NCBI RefSeq assembly: GCF_026745355.1
Contig: NC_079202.1
Location: forward strand, 47,421,847-47,485,846
Source: Beta vulgaris subsp. vulgaris
Taxonomy: Eukaryota > Streptophyta > Magnoliopsida > Caryophyllales > Amaranthaceae
Reading direction: 5' to 3'
DNA: 64,000 nucleotides
Position 1 is the first letter of the stretch. Each line of letters opens with the position of its first letter. Positions 9,746 to 20,007 of the stretch are shown here, piece after piece. The notes under the pieces are model-generated. The model was not told the origin of the DNA. It was given only the letters and a program-made list of their open reading frames with translations, and made no database searches. The translations under genes were made by a program, and so were the position numbers.

Positions 9746-12700
9746 GGGCCTGTTCGGCAAAAGTAGCTGTTGGGTAGCTGTTGGCTGTTGGAGTAGCTGT
9801 TAGCTGTTCGGGTAGCTGTTAGCTGTCGGCTAGTAGATGTTAGCTCTTAGCTGTGAAAGTAGCTGTTTACAATATAAGTGTTCGGTAAAAATAGCTGTTA
9901 TTCTTATATATGATAAAAGTAACATATTTTTTAATTATAATATTCATTATAATTATATGATTAATTACTATATGGTTAAATCAAATGTTTATATTATGAA
10001 CACAATGCATTATTTTACTTTTCATAACAAATAAATTTTAGTTGGATTTTACAACTCTGAATATAGTATTCAAATGTATACACTTTATAAAACTAAAACC
10101 ATCTTGTAATGAATAAAATATGAAAAAATAATATTATTTCGAATAATTCAATAATGTTGTCTAGCTCTCCAAATAAATTTAGCATAAATTTAAAATTAGG
10201 ATTGTGAAACACTAAAATAATAAAATGGCATTCATATGCATTAACTAAAAAGCAAAAATAGTCTTCATCAGGAACACATTCTACAAAAACTAATATCCTT
10301 TACATTAATTTACTTGGCTACGTTTAGCTCGCCATAAAGATTCCGCTATCTTATCACGAATAATCTGCATTTCAGTAAAGTTTCCCGTTCTAATTCCACC
10401 ATCTGAAATAACATGAACATCAGGAAGCTCCGACGAGGGTATAAAATCAGGATACTCCTCTAAAACTCTAAAAAGGGGGTCATTAGGTGAATTTATTCTA
10501 ATATAGTTATGCAATGCAAATGTAGCAACCATAATTTGTATTTGTGTCTCAACATTATATTGTGGCATGTTAGTAAGTACTTTCCACCTCTGCTTCAGGA
10601 CTCCAAAACATCTCTCAATGCAACTTCGAAGAGATGAGTGCCAGCGATTAAAAGTTTCTCGATCATCTCGTGGAGGTGTGTGTTTAAATTGTTCTAGATG
10701 GTACCTTGTTTTGGGATATGGTACCAAATAACCCTTTCGATCTGGATACCCTTTATCAGCCAAGTAGTACTTACCTACATGAAAATTTGATTGAAGCAAA
10801 AATAATTTATTAGCATGTAACACATACTATATTCCCAAATTTGAAAAATTATATTCGAAACATAAAAATGATTTGTAAATAAAAATACCTTCAGGTGGCT
10901 TAGGAAAATTTAATTCTGGAGTTTCAATCGCATGAAGGAAAACCCGAGAATTATGTGCTGAACCTTCCCAACCCGCCGATACAAATGTAAAACACATATC
11001 AAAATCACAGACAGCCATTACATTAAATGTGGGAATTCCTTTCCTTCCTCTATAAGGCATTTGTTGATCCTCAGGTATACATGCTGTTATATGTGTACCA
11101 TCTATACATCCAATACAATCCTGTAAGAATATCATGTAAATCACATATTAGACATATATAAACATTATAGTTTTATACATATATAGGACACAAATAGAAA
11201 CCTTAAATAAAATGTACCTTAAAAAATGGCATATATCTTTTATCTTGAGCTATTTTTGCAGGCACACTTGTGAAATCGGGATCATAAGGCTTTATAATAT
11301 CATGTGCAAGACTCTTCACCTTTCGACAAGAAATTGAATTAAGAACTTCATGAATTGCTCTACTAATAGAATCACCAGAACGTTGAAAACGCTCACCAAG
11401 AACTCTATTTGAGGCACCTTGAGCAATTGCGTACAAAAATATGCCAACTTTCTCAAAAATAGGCATGTTACTACTACCATTCATAATCAAAATGCAACAG
11501 TCTAACCATGTACAATGTTGGTGCAGAGTAGTTCTCATACGCAAGCAAACATTATGTTTGAGTGAAAATTATGCAAATTGCAAAAAGAGGCATTATGGAA
11601 AATCGTTTTAATATATGGAATTTAAACCATAGTCCATAATATTTGTATGATCTTTGTATTATAAGTTGCTAGTCCAAAGCAAACAAATTAAGCTAATAAC
11701 AGCGACAATTAAGCTCATGAATACAAAAACTACTTCAATTTCCTCAAAATCAATCAAATTGAGCTCAAGTCAAACACCCAAAAAAAAATCCCAAATCCCC
11801 ACAACTAAAACCCAGTCAAACCCATTTTTTTCCAATTCAACTATTAAAGTCATACTCACTTAACAATCGATCAAACAAAAACCAAACTAAAAAAAAACAG
11901 CAATCAAATTAAGCAAACAATAACTCATCAATAAAGGTAATTTTTTAGACAAATCACATACCTTGGTTTCAGGCGATTGAATCTCTTGTGATAATTATGA
12001 ACCCAATGAAAAATGGAAGAATCTGTACAATGTAAAATTCATACTTTAAAAAAAAGAGGAGCAAAAAAATTAGTCATAATAGAAAGAGGAATTAAAGATT
12101 TACCTCGATGAAGAAATTTGGAGATGATACTGTTAATTCCCATAGAATTTGTAAACATATATATATTGTTATTTTTGGGATACTCAAACCTAGAATATCA
12201 CGCACACAAGAAATTACAGCGCCTGGATAATAGAGATTCTGTTAATCTCAAATATTCATCCATAAAAAGTGGATTTTTTTTCAAAAATATTATTCAAGGT
12301 TTGTAAAACATTAATCAAAAGCAAAGTGTATCATAATGTTTTGTGAAATCTTTATATCTCATTCCCTCTGTAATAATTACTGCCATATCGTCACTAACCT
12401 TTATCTAGCTTGAATTGCATGCCAGTACATCTTTTCTTTTCATCTAAGAAGCAATACCATAATCATCACCATAGGTTAGCTATTAGAGCGATGCGAGTCA
12501 GATATGGAGGATTGGAGTGTAGAGATGAGAATCAGTCTCCATAAATATGTCGCCCTGTTTTCCTTTGAAAAAAAAAAAAGTAGAACGTTGTTATCATAAA
12601 CTGAACGCTATATTTTATAACGTTTGTGAAAAGCTAGTGAAAAGCTACTTGAAACACTAACCACTACTTCAACCTCTAGCATGCCAAACACATAATTAGT

Positions 12701-12757
12701 GTTTTGACTTAGTCAAAACACTAAAAGCTACTCCAAAAGCTGTCGCCGAACACGCCC
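9746..12757 (-). mobile_element. PIF/Harbinger DNA transposon
   Basis: The left end is GGGCCTGTTCGGC and the right end, in reverse complement, GGGCGTGTTCGGC. Both are flanked by the TTA target duplication typical of the superfamily (9743-9745 and 12758-12760). It is 3,012 bp. Subterminal repeats of the type GTAGCTGTTAGCTGTT fill 9762-9865 and related AAAAGCTACT motifs lie near the right end. It encodes one transposase on the minus strand. I found no Myb/SANT partner ORF, so mobility would need that partner in trans. Confidence 0.88.
10305..11544 (-). CDS. PIF/Harbinger transposase (HARBI1/ALP1-like nuclease), three exons
   Basis: DDE-type nuclease of the DDE_Tnp_4 family. Exons read as 11218-11544, 10889-11120 and 10305-10774, joined by GT-AG introns of 97 and 114 bp in consistent phase, giving about 343 aa. 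Visible motifs: IGCIDGTH (first Asp), LADKGYP (second Asp) and CIERCFG (Glu, 47 residues after the second Asp), so the presumed triad is intact. The well-conserved HDSRV motif reads HNSRV here. The first in-frame ATG is at 11542-11544, with an in-frame TAA about 40 nt upstream, so the usual N-terminal segment is missing or lies in an unrecognised upstream exon. A HARBI1-like host gene is unlikely because terminal repeats and target duplications bracket it. Confidence 0.82.
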
Positions 12758-12801
12758 TTAGTAGCATTCCCACATAAGCAGCCGAGGTCATCACAACTAT
12801 T
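12758..12801 (-). pseudogene. LINE (first copy), middle segment of the zf-RVT domain
   Basis: A 44-bp remnant between the Harbinger and copia elements. On the minus strand it encodes SCDDLGCLCGNAT, the first Cys pair of the zf-RVT domain, and it continues the frames on both sides once the insertions are removed. Confidence 0.7.
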
Positions 12802-14031
12802 TGTTGTGCATGTGCATGTAAAGTTTTGATGATGAAAAACAATATGTTCTATAATATGAATAATTGTAACAGTTGATCAAGCAAGTTTATAAAGCAAGTT
12901 TATCAAGCTTCGAAGTCAATGAATGAGTGAAGACTTTGAAGAAATGAATAATCAAGATTTTGTTACAAGTTTAGTTACTATATGCAAATGTAATAATATA
13001 GAACTATGTGATATATTGTGTGCCAAATATAGAAATGTGAAATTAGGATGATTATTATTTCTTAGAGTTAAGGAAATGTATAATTATGTTAATTTTATAT
13101 ATCTATATTAAAAGGAAATAGAAATTCGAAATTAAAGATTATCAAAGAAAATGGTTTTTAATAATTTTTAATAAAAACCGATTTGCATTTTTAATAAAAC
13201 GGATTTTTGATAAAACCGAGTAAAAATAGATTTTTGAAAAAATCGGATTTGAGAAAATAAGGTTGGAAAAGAATTTCGAAAATTAAAGAAGTGTGAATAA
13301 AGATAAAAAGAAAACAAATTTGGTTATCAAGGTTGTGGATAAACATTGATTTAAGGAAAACGTATCGTCTTAGAATCAAAGATAAAGATGAAAAGGACAA
13401 AGTTTGTTTTCTAAAAGGAAAACGTATTATCCCTTAATCTTAGGAGTAAAAGATAAATATCTTCTTGAGAAGGATTTTCGGTTAGTCCATAAGATATAAA
13501 AGGGTTTTAAATTCAATTTTATAACTCACATTTTCAAAGAATAACATCGGAGATTTCGAGAGCTGAAAATAATTTCCTAAGCACAGAGTTCTAGTCAGGT
13601 TGAGTAACTATTCAAAGTTTGTAATTGTCCTCTAATTTGCTTGAATAAGAAGCACGCGTTTGAGGATCTTTTCTTTCTGTAATTTCATTATTATATAGAG
13701 TAGTAACACTTAAGGCTAAGTGTTGGGGAGCACTACTAGAGTCAGTAGTGGGGGAATCTTATTTTATCAAGAGTTTGATATTCTAGGATTCGATTAATAA
13801 AAGAGTTTATTTGCGTGGACGTAGTTCTCATAGGTGAGATTGAACCATGTTGTTTCTGGTTTAATAATTGATTTCATATTGAGTTACGTTTTAGTTTTCG
13901 CAAAAATACAAATCGGAGATTTACGAGCTAGTAGCATAGTGCTAGACACAGTGCCATTACAGAGTTTTTGCAAAAAGCGATTAAATTTAGTCACTCAATT
14001 CAACCCCCCTCCCCTCCTGAGTGTCACCTTG
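12802..14031 (+). repeat. Copia 5' LTR (main part)
   Basis: Matches 30200-31424 along its length. It is interrupted at 14031 by a solo LTR; its last 10 bp are at 22195-22204. The 5-bp sequence CCTTG at 14027-14031 is duplicated at 22190-22194. Confidence 0.88.
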
Positions 14032-14464
14032 TGTAATAGCCCATGTTTTTAAAGCATGTTCAACAAAGTTAATTATGTTCGTTAGTCTAATTAAGCCTTA
14101 ATATAAATAAGAGATCATTTGAGAATTATATTATCATATTCTTATGTGTGTTGTGGAAATTTTTGAAACTAGAAATGTTTTGATAATTTGATAATCAAAA
14201 ATCAGATTTTTTTTAGAAAAAGAAAAAGAAAACCCATTTTGTTCTTGTCTTTCGTGGCTTAACAAGGAGTAGACACCAATGTGTTTACTTGTCAAGTTTT
14301 TGTGTCTTCTTTGACAAGAAAATTAAAACCCCAACTCCTTCACTCAACACCCATTCTTTACCGTTATGTTCCTCCATTTTCTCTCAAGCTTAATCCTCCT
14401 CGTTGGAGTCACCAGCATCTCTTTCTCCTCAAAACCATCTCTTCGTGATTCGGTGGTGATGTTG

Positions 14465-15768
14465 TGATATGCCATGTTTATATGGCATTCTTGACACTTT
14501 TTCACTACTTACTAATGGGATTTGACACAAGTTTTGTAATGTTATTGATCTTTTTCTCTACTATGTTGTAATTTGCTCTTTGAACCATTTGAGCTCATTT
14601 GTGTTGGAGAAAGTTCAAGTTAGAAAGTTAGCATGTCGAAGAAACTCTTTGAAGAGTTATCATAGTGAAGCAAGGAAGTAAGATGTGTGCTTCTTGAGTA
14701 TTTTTGGTATGAGCAATTGATTTTGAAGAAGAATGAAGGAAGCTGTACGGGCAGGCTCCGCGATCGCGGAGCTAATGACCGCGGGCGCGACAAAATTCAA
14801 AGCAAAACAAAGGAAAATTGCCGTGAGCTCCTCCGCGACTTCACCGCGGGCGCGGACCCCCTCCGCGGTCGCGGAGCTTTCCTCCGCGGTCGCGGAGCCC
14901 TGTAACGCGGAATTCGGCTTTTCGTCTTCCCCTGTTTTCTGATTAAAAGAACATGTCGTCTTTGTGTTGGGATCGTTTTTCATCTGTTTTTAGAAAATTC
15001 AAATAAAAATTGTAATTTTATATTATGGAGAGCTAATCTTCCTTCTTGGTGTATCAATCGAATCAACCATTTTAATCAACTTGTGAGTTCAATTCTTCCT
15101 TTTAATTGCTTGAATTAATGTTGATGATTTTTCATGTTCTTCATGTTTGATTGTTTTTGTGCTTAAGTTAACTTGATCAATTAACTTCTTGCTTATTGCA
15201 ATCTCTACTATCTAGATAATTGTCTGCTTTGAGATTATCTAGGGTTGTAGTTTATGCCCAATTATCGCACGCTCGTGGATGATTGAGTATAAAAAAATCA
15301 TCATATAATTTCGCATTCGACCGCTTGTGTGAATGCTAGATTACCCTATTGAAATCTCCCTATTGTTATCTAATTGCTTAATTAAACCTAGAACGCTCGG
15401 CTAGGTTGTTAGCCATTAAGGGTAAGATTAGAGCGCTCGCTTAGTCTTACCACTACGTTAGGGGAGATTGAATCTTATGATTCACAATAGGGATTCAAGT
15501 AACTTAGGTGTTGAATTGTTCAATGATCAAGGGTTGAATTGGTTGTGAAGATTGATTGCCAAGTTCTCGTTTATTATTTGATTTTCCTTGTTTTTGCTTT
15601 ATTTGTTTCAATTTCATTCCTCAAAACCCCCCCATTGTTACTTAGCACACGTTTAGTCAAACCAAACCTACCTTCTCCGTGGATTCGAACCTTACTTCTT
15701 TATACTACGTTTGTGTAGGGTAGTATTGATTTATCTGCGCGTTGGCCGATACAACTTAGGCCTCGCCA
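14465..15768 (+). repeat. Athila-like element 1, 5' LTR
   Basis: About 1,304 bp, start TGATATGC. I place the end at CTCGCCA (15768), two bases before the primer-site context, because the LTR should end in CA close to the site; the exact end is uncertain. It carries a GC-rich palindrome cluster at 14755-14897. Confidence 0.75.
14755..14897. repeat. GC palindrome cluster in the Athila-1 5' LTR
   Basis: Contains a perfect 18-bp palindrome GCTCCGCGATCGCGGAGC (14755-14772), single CCGCGGGCGCG motifs, and two copies of CTCCGCGGTCGCGGAG (14861-14876, 14882-14897) with 7-bp arms around GT. The surroundings are AT-rich, so this is a sharp CpG island. A counterpart lies in the 3' LTR at about 20300-20445. 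Confidence 0.9.
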
Positions 15769-15772
15769 AATT

Positions 15773-15790
15773 TGGCGCCGTTGCCGGGGA
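15773..15790 (+). other. Primer-binding site of Athila-like element 1
   Basis: TGGCGCCGTTGCCGGGGA, the primer site usual in Athila and related plant Ty3 elements. It lies between the 5' LTR and gag. Confidence 0.85.
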
Positions 15791-15857
15791 AGACAACAAG
15801 TTTGGATTGTTATTTGTGTGTTTGTTTGCTTTTATTGTTGGTGTGTGAACCCGTCTT

Positions 15858-17441
15858 ATGGTTCACACCCGTGCTTCTCATATTGGAACTTTGTTGTTTG
15901 ATTCAGAGATCGAAAGAACGCTTTATAGGTTGAGGAAGGAGATTCGGGGTCATTTTCGTGAGTTACCTTTCTACATTGAAGTTGAGAAAGAAGAGATGCC
16001 CTAGAGCTGATCCGACATTGAGGGAGCTTCTGCTCCTAATCTGGACCAGGCACCATTGGCCATCCAATATCGAGAGTTTGGGGAGAATGTTACTTTTGAG
16101 CTGAAGTCAGGTCTTGTTCATTTACTGCCAAGCTTCCGTGGTTAAATGGAGAAGATCCAATCAAGCATCTTGCGGAATTCCATGTTGTTTATACTAGTAT
16201 GCAGCCAAGGGGTGTTACGGAGGATCAAATCAAACTTAGGGCCTTTCCTTTTTCATTGAAGGATAAGGCTAATGATTGGTTCTATCATTTGAGGCCCAAC
16301 AGTATCAACACATGGAGGGGGATGAAGCAAGCTTTCTTGGAGAAGTTCTTTCCTTCAAGCAAGTTGAATGAGCTTAAGAGGGCCATTAGCAACATTGAGC
16401 AAGGTTATGATGAGATCCTTTATGACTACTTAGAGAGGTTTAAGAGGCTCATTGCTTGTTGTCCCTACCATGGTTTTGCCGAGAAGGATCTTGTGTTGTA
16501 CTTAGTTGGGCTTCTCCTGATGAGAGAAGGATGGTGAATGCTGCTTGTGGGGTAACATTGATAACAAGACCCCACAACAAGCCATGGAGCTCATAAGTGA
16601 GTTTGCTGAGAGTTCCCGCACTTATTCTAAGAGAAATACCACTAGAGGAGTTAAAGCGGCAAGTTCTACATCATCTTTGGAGTCGGAGGTGTCCGACCTT
16701 AAGGGAATGTTCCGGCAATTTTTGGTGAGTGATAATCAACAACAAGTGAAGGCTTGTGGTATTTGTTCCAACAACGGTCATCCGACTGATTCTTGTCCGA
16801 CTTTGCAAGAGGAAACCCGAGAGGTGAATGCCGTAGGATATCAAGGACAAAGGAAGTATGATCCATTCTCAAACTCTTACAATCCCGGATGGAGAGATCA
16901 TCCGGCTTTTAGTTACAAGCAAGGGAATCCAACTCTCCAAGGAAATCAGAATTTTCAACAAGGTAATCACCCCCTTCCTTACATGGCACCATATCAAGCT
17001 CAAGGGAAATCCTCTAGCTCCAACTCAATGTCTACCGAGGATATGATCAAGGCCTTGGCTCAAAATGTGACTACTATGCAGTCCAATATGGTGCAATTTC
17101 AACAGGAGACAAGGTCTAGCATTCACAATTTGAAAACACAAGTGGGCCAAATGTCTAGTGTCGTGAATAAACTTGAGGTCCAAAGTTCGGGGAAGCTACC
17201 ATCTCAAACCGAGGTGAATCCCAAGAGGAATGTGAGTGCCATGACTTTGCGGAGTGGCAAAGAGTTGGTTGATCAAGAGCCCGACAGGAGCAAAGTTATG
17301 GAGGAGATTGTAACCAGGGAAGAGGAGGTGGAGGTTCTAGTCCCATCAAAAGAAGCTGAAAAATTGGTGAGTCCTAGCTCTCACCAAGAGGTAAAATCTT
17401 TTCCGGATTTCAAACCGGTACCCCATTTCCCGAAGCATTAA
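15858..17441 (+). pseudogene. Athila-type gag (broken)
   Basis: Starts with MVHTRASHIGTLLFDSEIER at 15858 and meets an in-frame stop near 16003. The retrotrans_gag domain follows (16199-16537, with ANDWFYHL, FLEKFFPSSK and YDYLERFKRL). A frameshift near 16515 moves it to 16545-17441, which carries the zinc knuckle CGICSNNGHPTDSC (CX2CX4HX4C), a Gln-rich segment and the MTLRSGKEL motif seen before protease in this group. Several lesions mean no full-length Gag can be made. Confidence 0.85.
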
Positions 17442-17512
17442 AGGACAATTGTAAGCTTGAATCTTTTAAGGATATTTATGAAACATTTAGTCAATGTGTC
17501 GTAAATATTCCT

Positions 17513-18055
17513 TTGTTAAAATTGATAAAAGATGTGCCTTTGTATGCTAAGTGGTTGAAGGAAATTTGTTCCATCAAAAAGAAGAAAATTTCAAAAGGGA
17601 AGAAAAAGGTGAAGGTTAGTGAACATGTTTCCGCCGTTTTTCAAAAGAGAATGCCTAAAAAATGCAATGATCCGGGCATGTTCACTATACCTATAACCCT
17701 TGGTGACACAAAGATTGATAAGGCTATGCTAGATTTGGGAGCCTCCATTAATGTGCTTCCTTATTCCTTATATGAGTCCGTAGAACTTGGTGAATTGCTT
17801 CCTACTAATGTTGTCATACAATTAGCGGATTGGTCCACTTCCATTCCTAGAGGTGTATTGAAAGATGTTCTAGTGGAAGTTGATAAGATGACTTTTCCTG
17901 CTGATTTTTATGTAATTAACATGGAGCATGATAGGCATTCCGCCCTATTCTTTTAGGGAGGCCGTTCTTGAAAACGGCTAATGCTAGGATTGATTGTGGC
18001 ACCGGTTCTTTGACCATGCAGTTTGATGGTCAAAACATTGAGTTTAAAATGCATG
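17513..18055 (+). pseudogene. Retroviral-type aspartic protease remnant (Athila-like element 1)
   Basis: LDLGASINVLPYSLYE holds a protease active-site region, with LGAS where D(S/T)GA is usual in active enzymes. QLADWSTSIPRGVLKDVLVEV follows in the normal order. A frameshift near 17945 precedes the LGRPFLKTANA motif. The frame ends near 18140 with no reverse transcriptase behind it, so pol has been deleted here. Confidence 0.78.
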
Positions 18056-18183
18056 ATGCCATGGGATGTAAAGAGGATCACTCTATCTATTCTATTGATG
18101 TAGTTAAGCCGAGTGTTCATGATGTGTTCGATGTGAGGTAAAACTTTTGTGCTTGCATGATGTCGAGCTTCCGACTTTAAACT

Positions 18184-18209
18184 AAGCGCTTCTTGGGAGG
18201 CAACCCGTG
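18184..18209 (+). other. Conserved post-pol block of Athila-like elements
   Basis: AAGCGCTTCTTGGGAGGCAA and the bases after it recur, on the opposite strand, at 53511-53536 in the second Athila-like element with few changes. In that element it lies just past the integrase C-terminus; here it follows the truncated protease. Confidence 0.75.
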
Positions 18210-18365
18210 TTTTGTATATATTTTATTTGGAGATGAGTTGTTATGTTTTGTTTTGTGTGTTTTGGTGTTTTGTTTCTTGTAGGACAACCTTTGAAGCAAA
18301 TCAAGAGAGCTGAAAGGGGTGGGTTTCATCACCACTCCCTTTGAAAAAAAAAGGAGAGGAATTGC

Positions 18366-18578
18366 CGAGAGGATTTCCGCGGGGGAGCCGCGACCGCAGT
18401 CGACCTCCGCGGGCGCGACGAAAACATCCGCGGGCGCGGCCCCTGCTTGCACGAAAAAAAAAGAAGAAGAAACAGCCGTGAGCAATTTCGCGATCTCACC
18501 GCGGGCGTGGAACGCCTCCGCGGTCGCGGACCTATTCTCCGCGGTCGCGGACCTATTCTCCGCGGTCGCGGACCCAGG
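18366..18578. repeat. Internal GC palindrome array of Athila-like element 1
   Basis: Several CCGCGGGCGCG motifs are followed by three exact or near-exact 21-bp units (18516-18536, 18537-18557, 18558-18578), each beginning CTCCGCGGTCGCGGAC. The segment around GCCGTGAGC...ACCGCGGGCG resembles the LTR cluster at 14821-14876, suggesting that one was copied from the other. Confidence 0.85.
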
Positions 18579-20007
18579 TATTTTCTTTCTTTCGCCCTTT
18601 TCTCTTCCTTCCTCCTTCCTTCATTTTCGACCCTCTCTCTCTCTTTTCTCACAACTACTCATCCCCTTACGCCTCCCTTCAATTCCTTCACTCAAATTCC
18701 TCTCTTTCACTCATTCAATCCCTTTTTCTCACTCTCTCATATCATTTCCCACTCAATCATCTTCAAAAATCTCCACTTTTCTTTTCTTTTTACAAAATCC
18801 ATTGAAAACCCTAAAATTTTGGGGCTTTTGATTCTTGGAGTTGGTAGGCAATTATGGAGCAGTGGAGTGCACTTGGGGTGTTGTTCTTACTTGGTTAGTC
18901 AATCAATCGCATTGTTCTTCCTTCTTTGAGGTAAACTTGAACTTTTCATACTCTAATTTGAAAGTTCCCTTGATTAAGAGTTGTGGTTGGTTGATTATTT
19001 TTCTTGTGGTGAGGAGTTGTGATTGGGAGTTGTGGATAATCACTTGTTGTGTTTGTGGTTACTTATTGTGTTGAGAACTTGTTGTGGTGAAATTTTAAGT
19101 TTGGAGTTAGGAAGGAGTTGTATTTCGTGGTTTGCTCTTGTTGCCTATTGCTTATGGTGGTTACTAGAGGTTCTCGTCTCCCTATTGCTAATTATTTTCA
19201 TATTTTACACATTGAGGACAATGTGTCCTTCAAGCATGGGGGAGTGAGATGTGGTTGATATGTATATTTCCTTTAATAAAAAGAAAAAAAATAAAAATCG
19301 AAAAAAAAAGAAAAAAAATGATGAAAAGAAATGAAAAAAAAAATGATGAAAAAAAAAAAAAATGAGAGATGAAAAAAAAAATGAAAATGATGAGTGGCTA
19401 GGTGAAAACCCGGAAGGGCGCCTAGGCAAAAAGAGAGGACTCTAGTATCATTTATTTATCGGAGTGGTGGCATATGAAGGGTGTTTGAAGCGGCGTTTGG
19501 CTAGGTCACTCATTGTTGAAATAAGGAGGTTGTGGTTTAGATGGTGGTAGGTTAGAAAGCCTCTTGTTTTTCATCTTGGAGCCATAAGAGGAATCGAAGG
19601 TTGTTTTAAGAGGTAAGCTCTTGGTTTGATGGTGTTATTCCGAACCAAGGCTTTGTTTTGAGGGAGTAGTGTGTGAGTTGAGCTTGGGGGATCTAGGACA
19701 TGTTAGCTCCCTTGCTCTTTGGTTTGTGTGCAGTTAGCTTGGGTGTGTTGAGGTCATTTCCACCCCCAAGTTAACTATCCTTGTGGATCGTGGAGTGATA
19801 AGATGGCTAAAGTTTTGGTGCGTTGAGATTACTTCCCCCCAAACTTTAGCTAGTTGCGATTCATCATTCATTCGCTTTTGATTGGAGTAGTGGTGTTAGG
19901 TTTGGATTTTCTGTGAATTTCTCCATGCTTCTCTTGATAGACCTTGGAGATAGAAAGGAGTTAGGATTTTACTCGAGGACGAGTAAAGGTCTAAGCATGG
20001 GGGAATT
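18579..20007 (+). other. Athila-like element 1, CT-rich leader and 3' untranslated region
   Basis: 18580-18830 is strongly CT-rich (TCTCTCTCTTTTCTCAC and similar) and looks like a transcript leader. No env-like ORF follows, only short frames. A purine-rich tract AAGCATGGGGGAG is at 19232-19244 and a second, AAGCATGGGGGAATT, lies at 19993-20007 directly before the 3' LTR. Between them is an A-rich stretch (19280-19390). Confidence 0.65.

Noticed and set aside
10960..11000. HNSRV read as loss of a catalytic Asp in the Harbinger transposase
   Set aside because: The presumed triad is DGTH, LADKGY and IERCFG, all present. The Asp of HDSRV is conserved but I am not sure that it is catalytic, so I do not call the enzyme dead.
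11654..12306. Plus-strand frames inside the PIF/Harbinger element as a possible Myb partner gene
   Set aside because: They are short, Ser/Lys- or Ile-rich, show no Trp-spaced helices, and lie antisense to the transposase leader.
18516..18578. CRISPR-like regular repeat
   Set aside because: The 21-bp units are head-to-tail without variable spacers, in a plant retrotransposon.
18319..18831. GC-rich plus- and minus-strand frames over the Athila-1 palindrome array
   Set aside because: Several frames are open only because the sequence is a GC-rich repeat. The predicted peptides are Arg/Pro or Ala/Val repeats without a domain.
19205..19429. Phe-rich minus-strand frame
   Set aside because: Low-complexity A-rich tract in the 3' region of Athila-like element 1.
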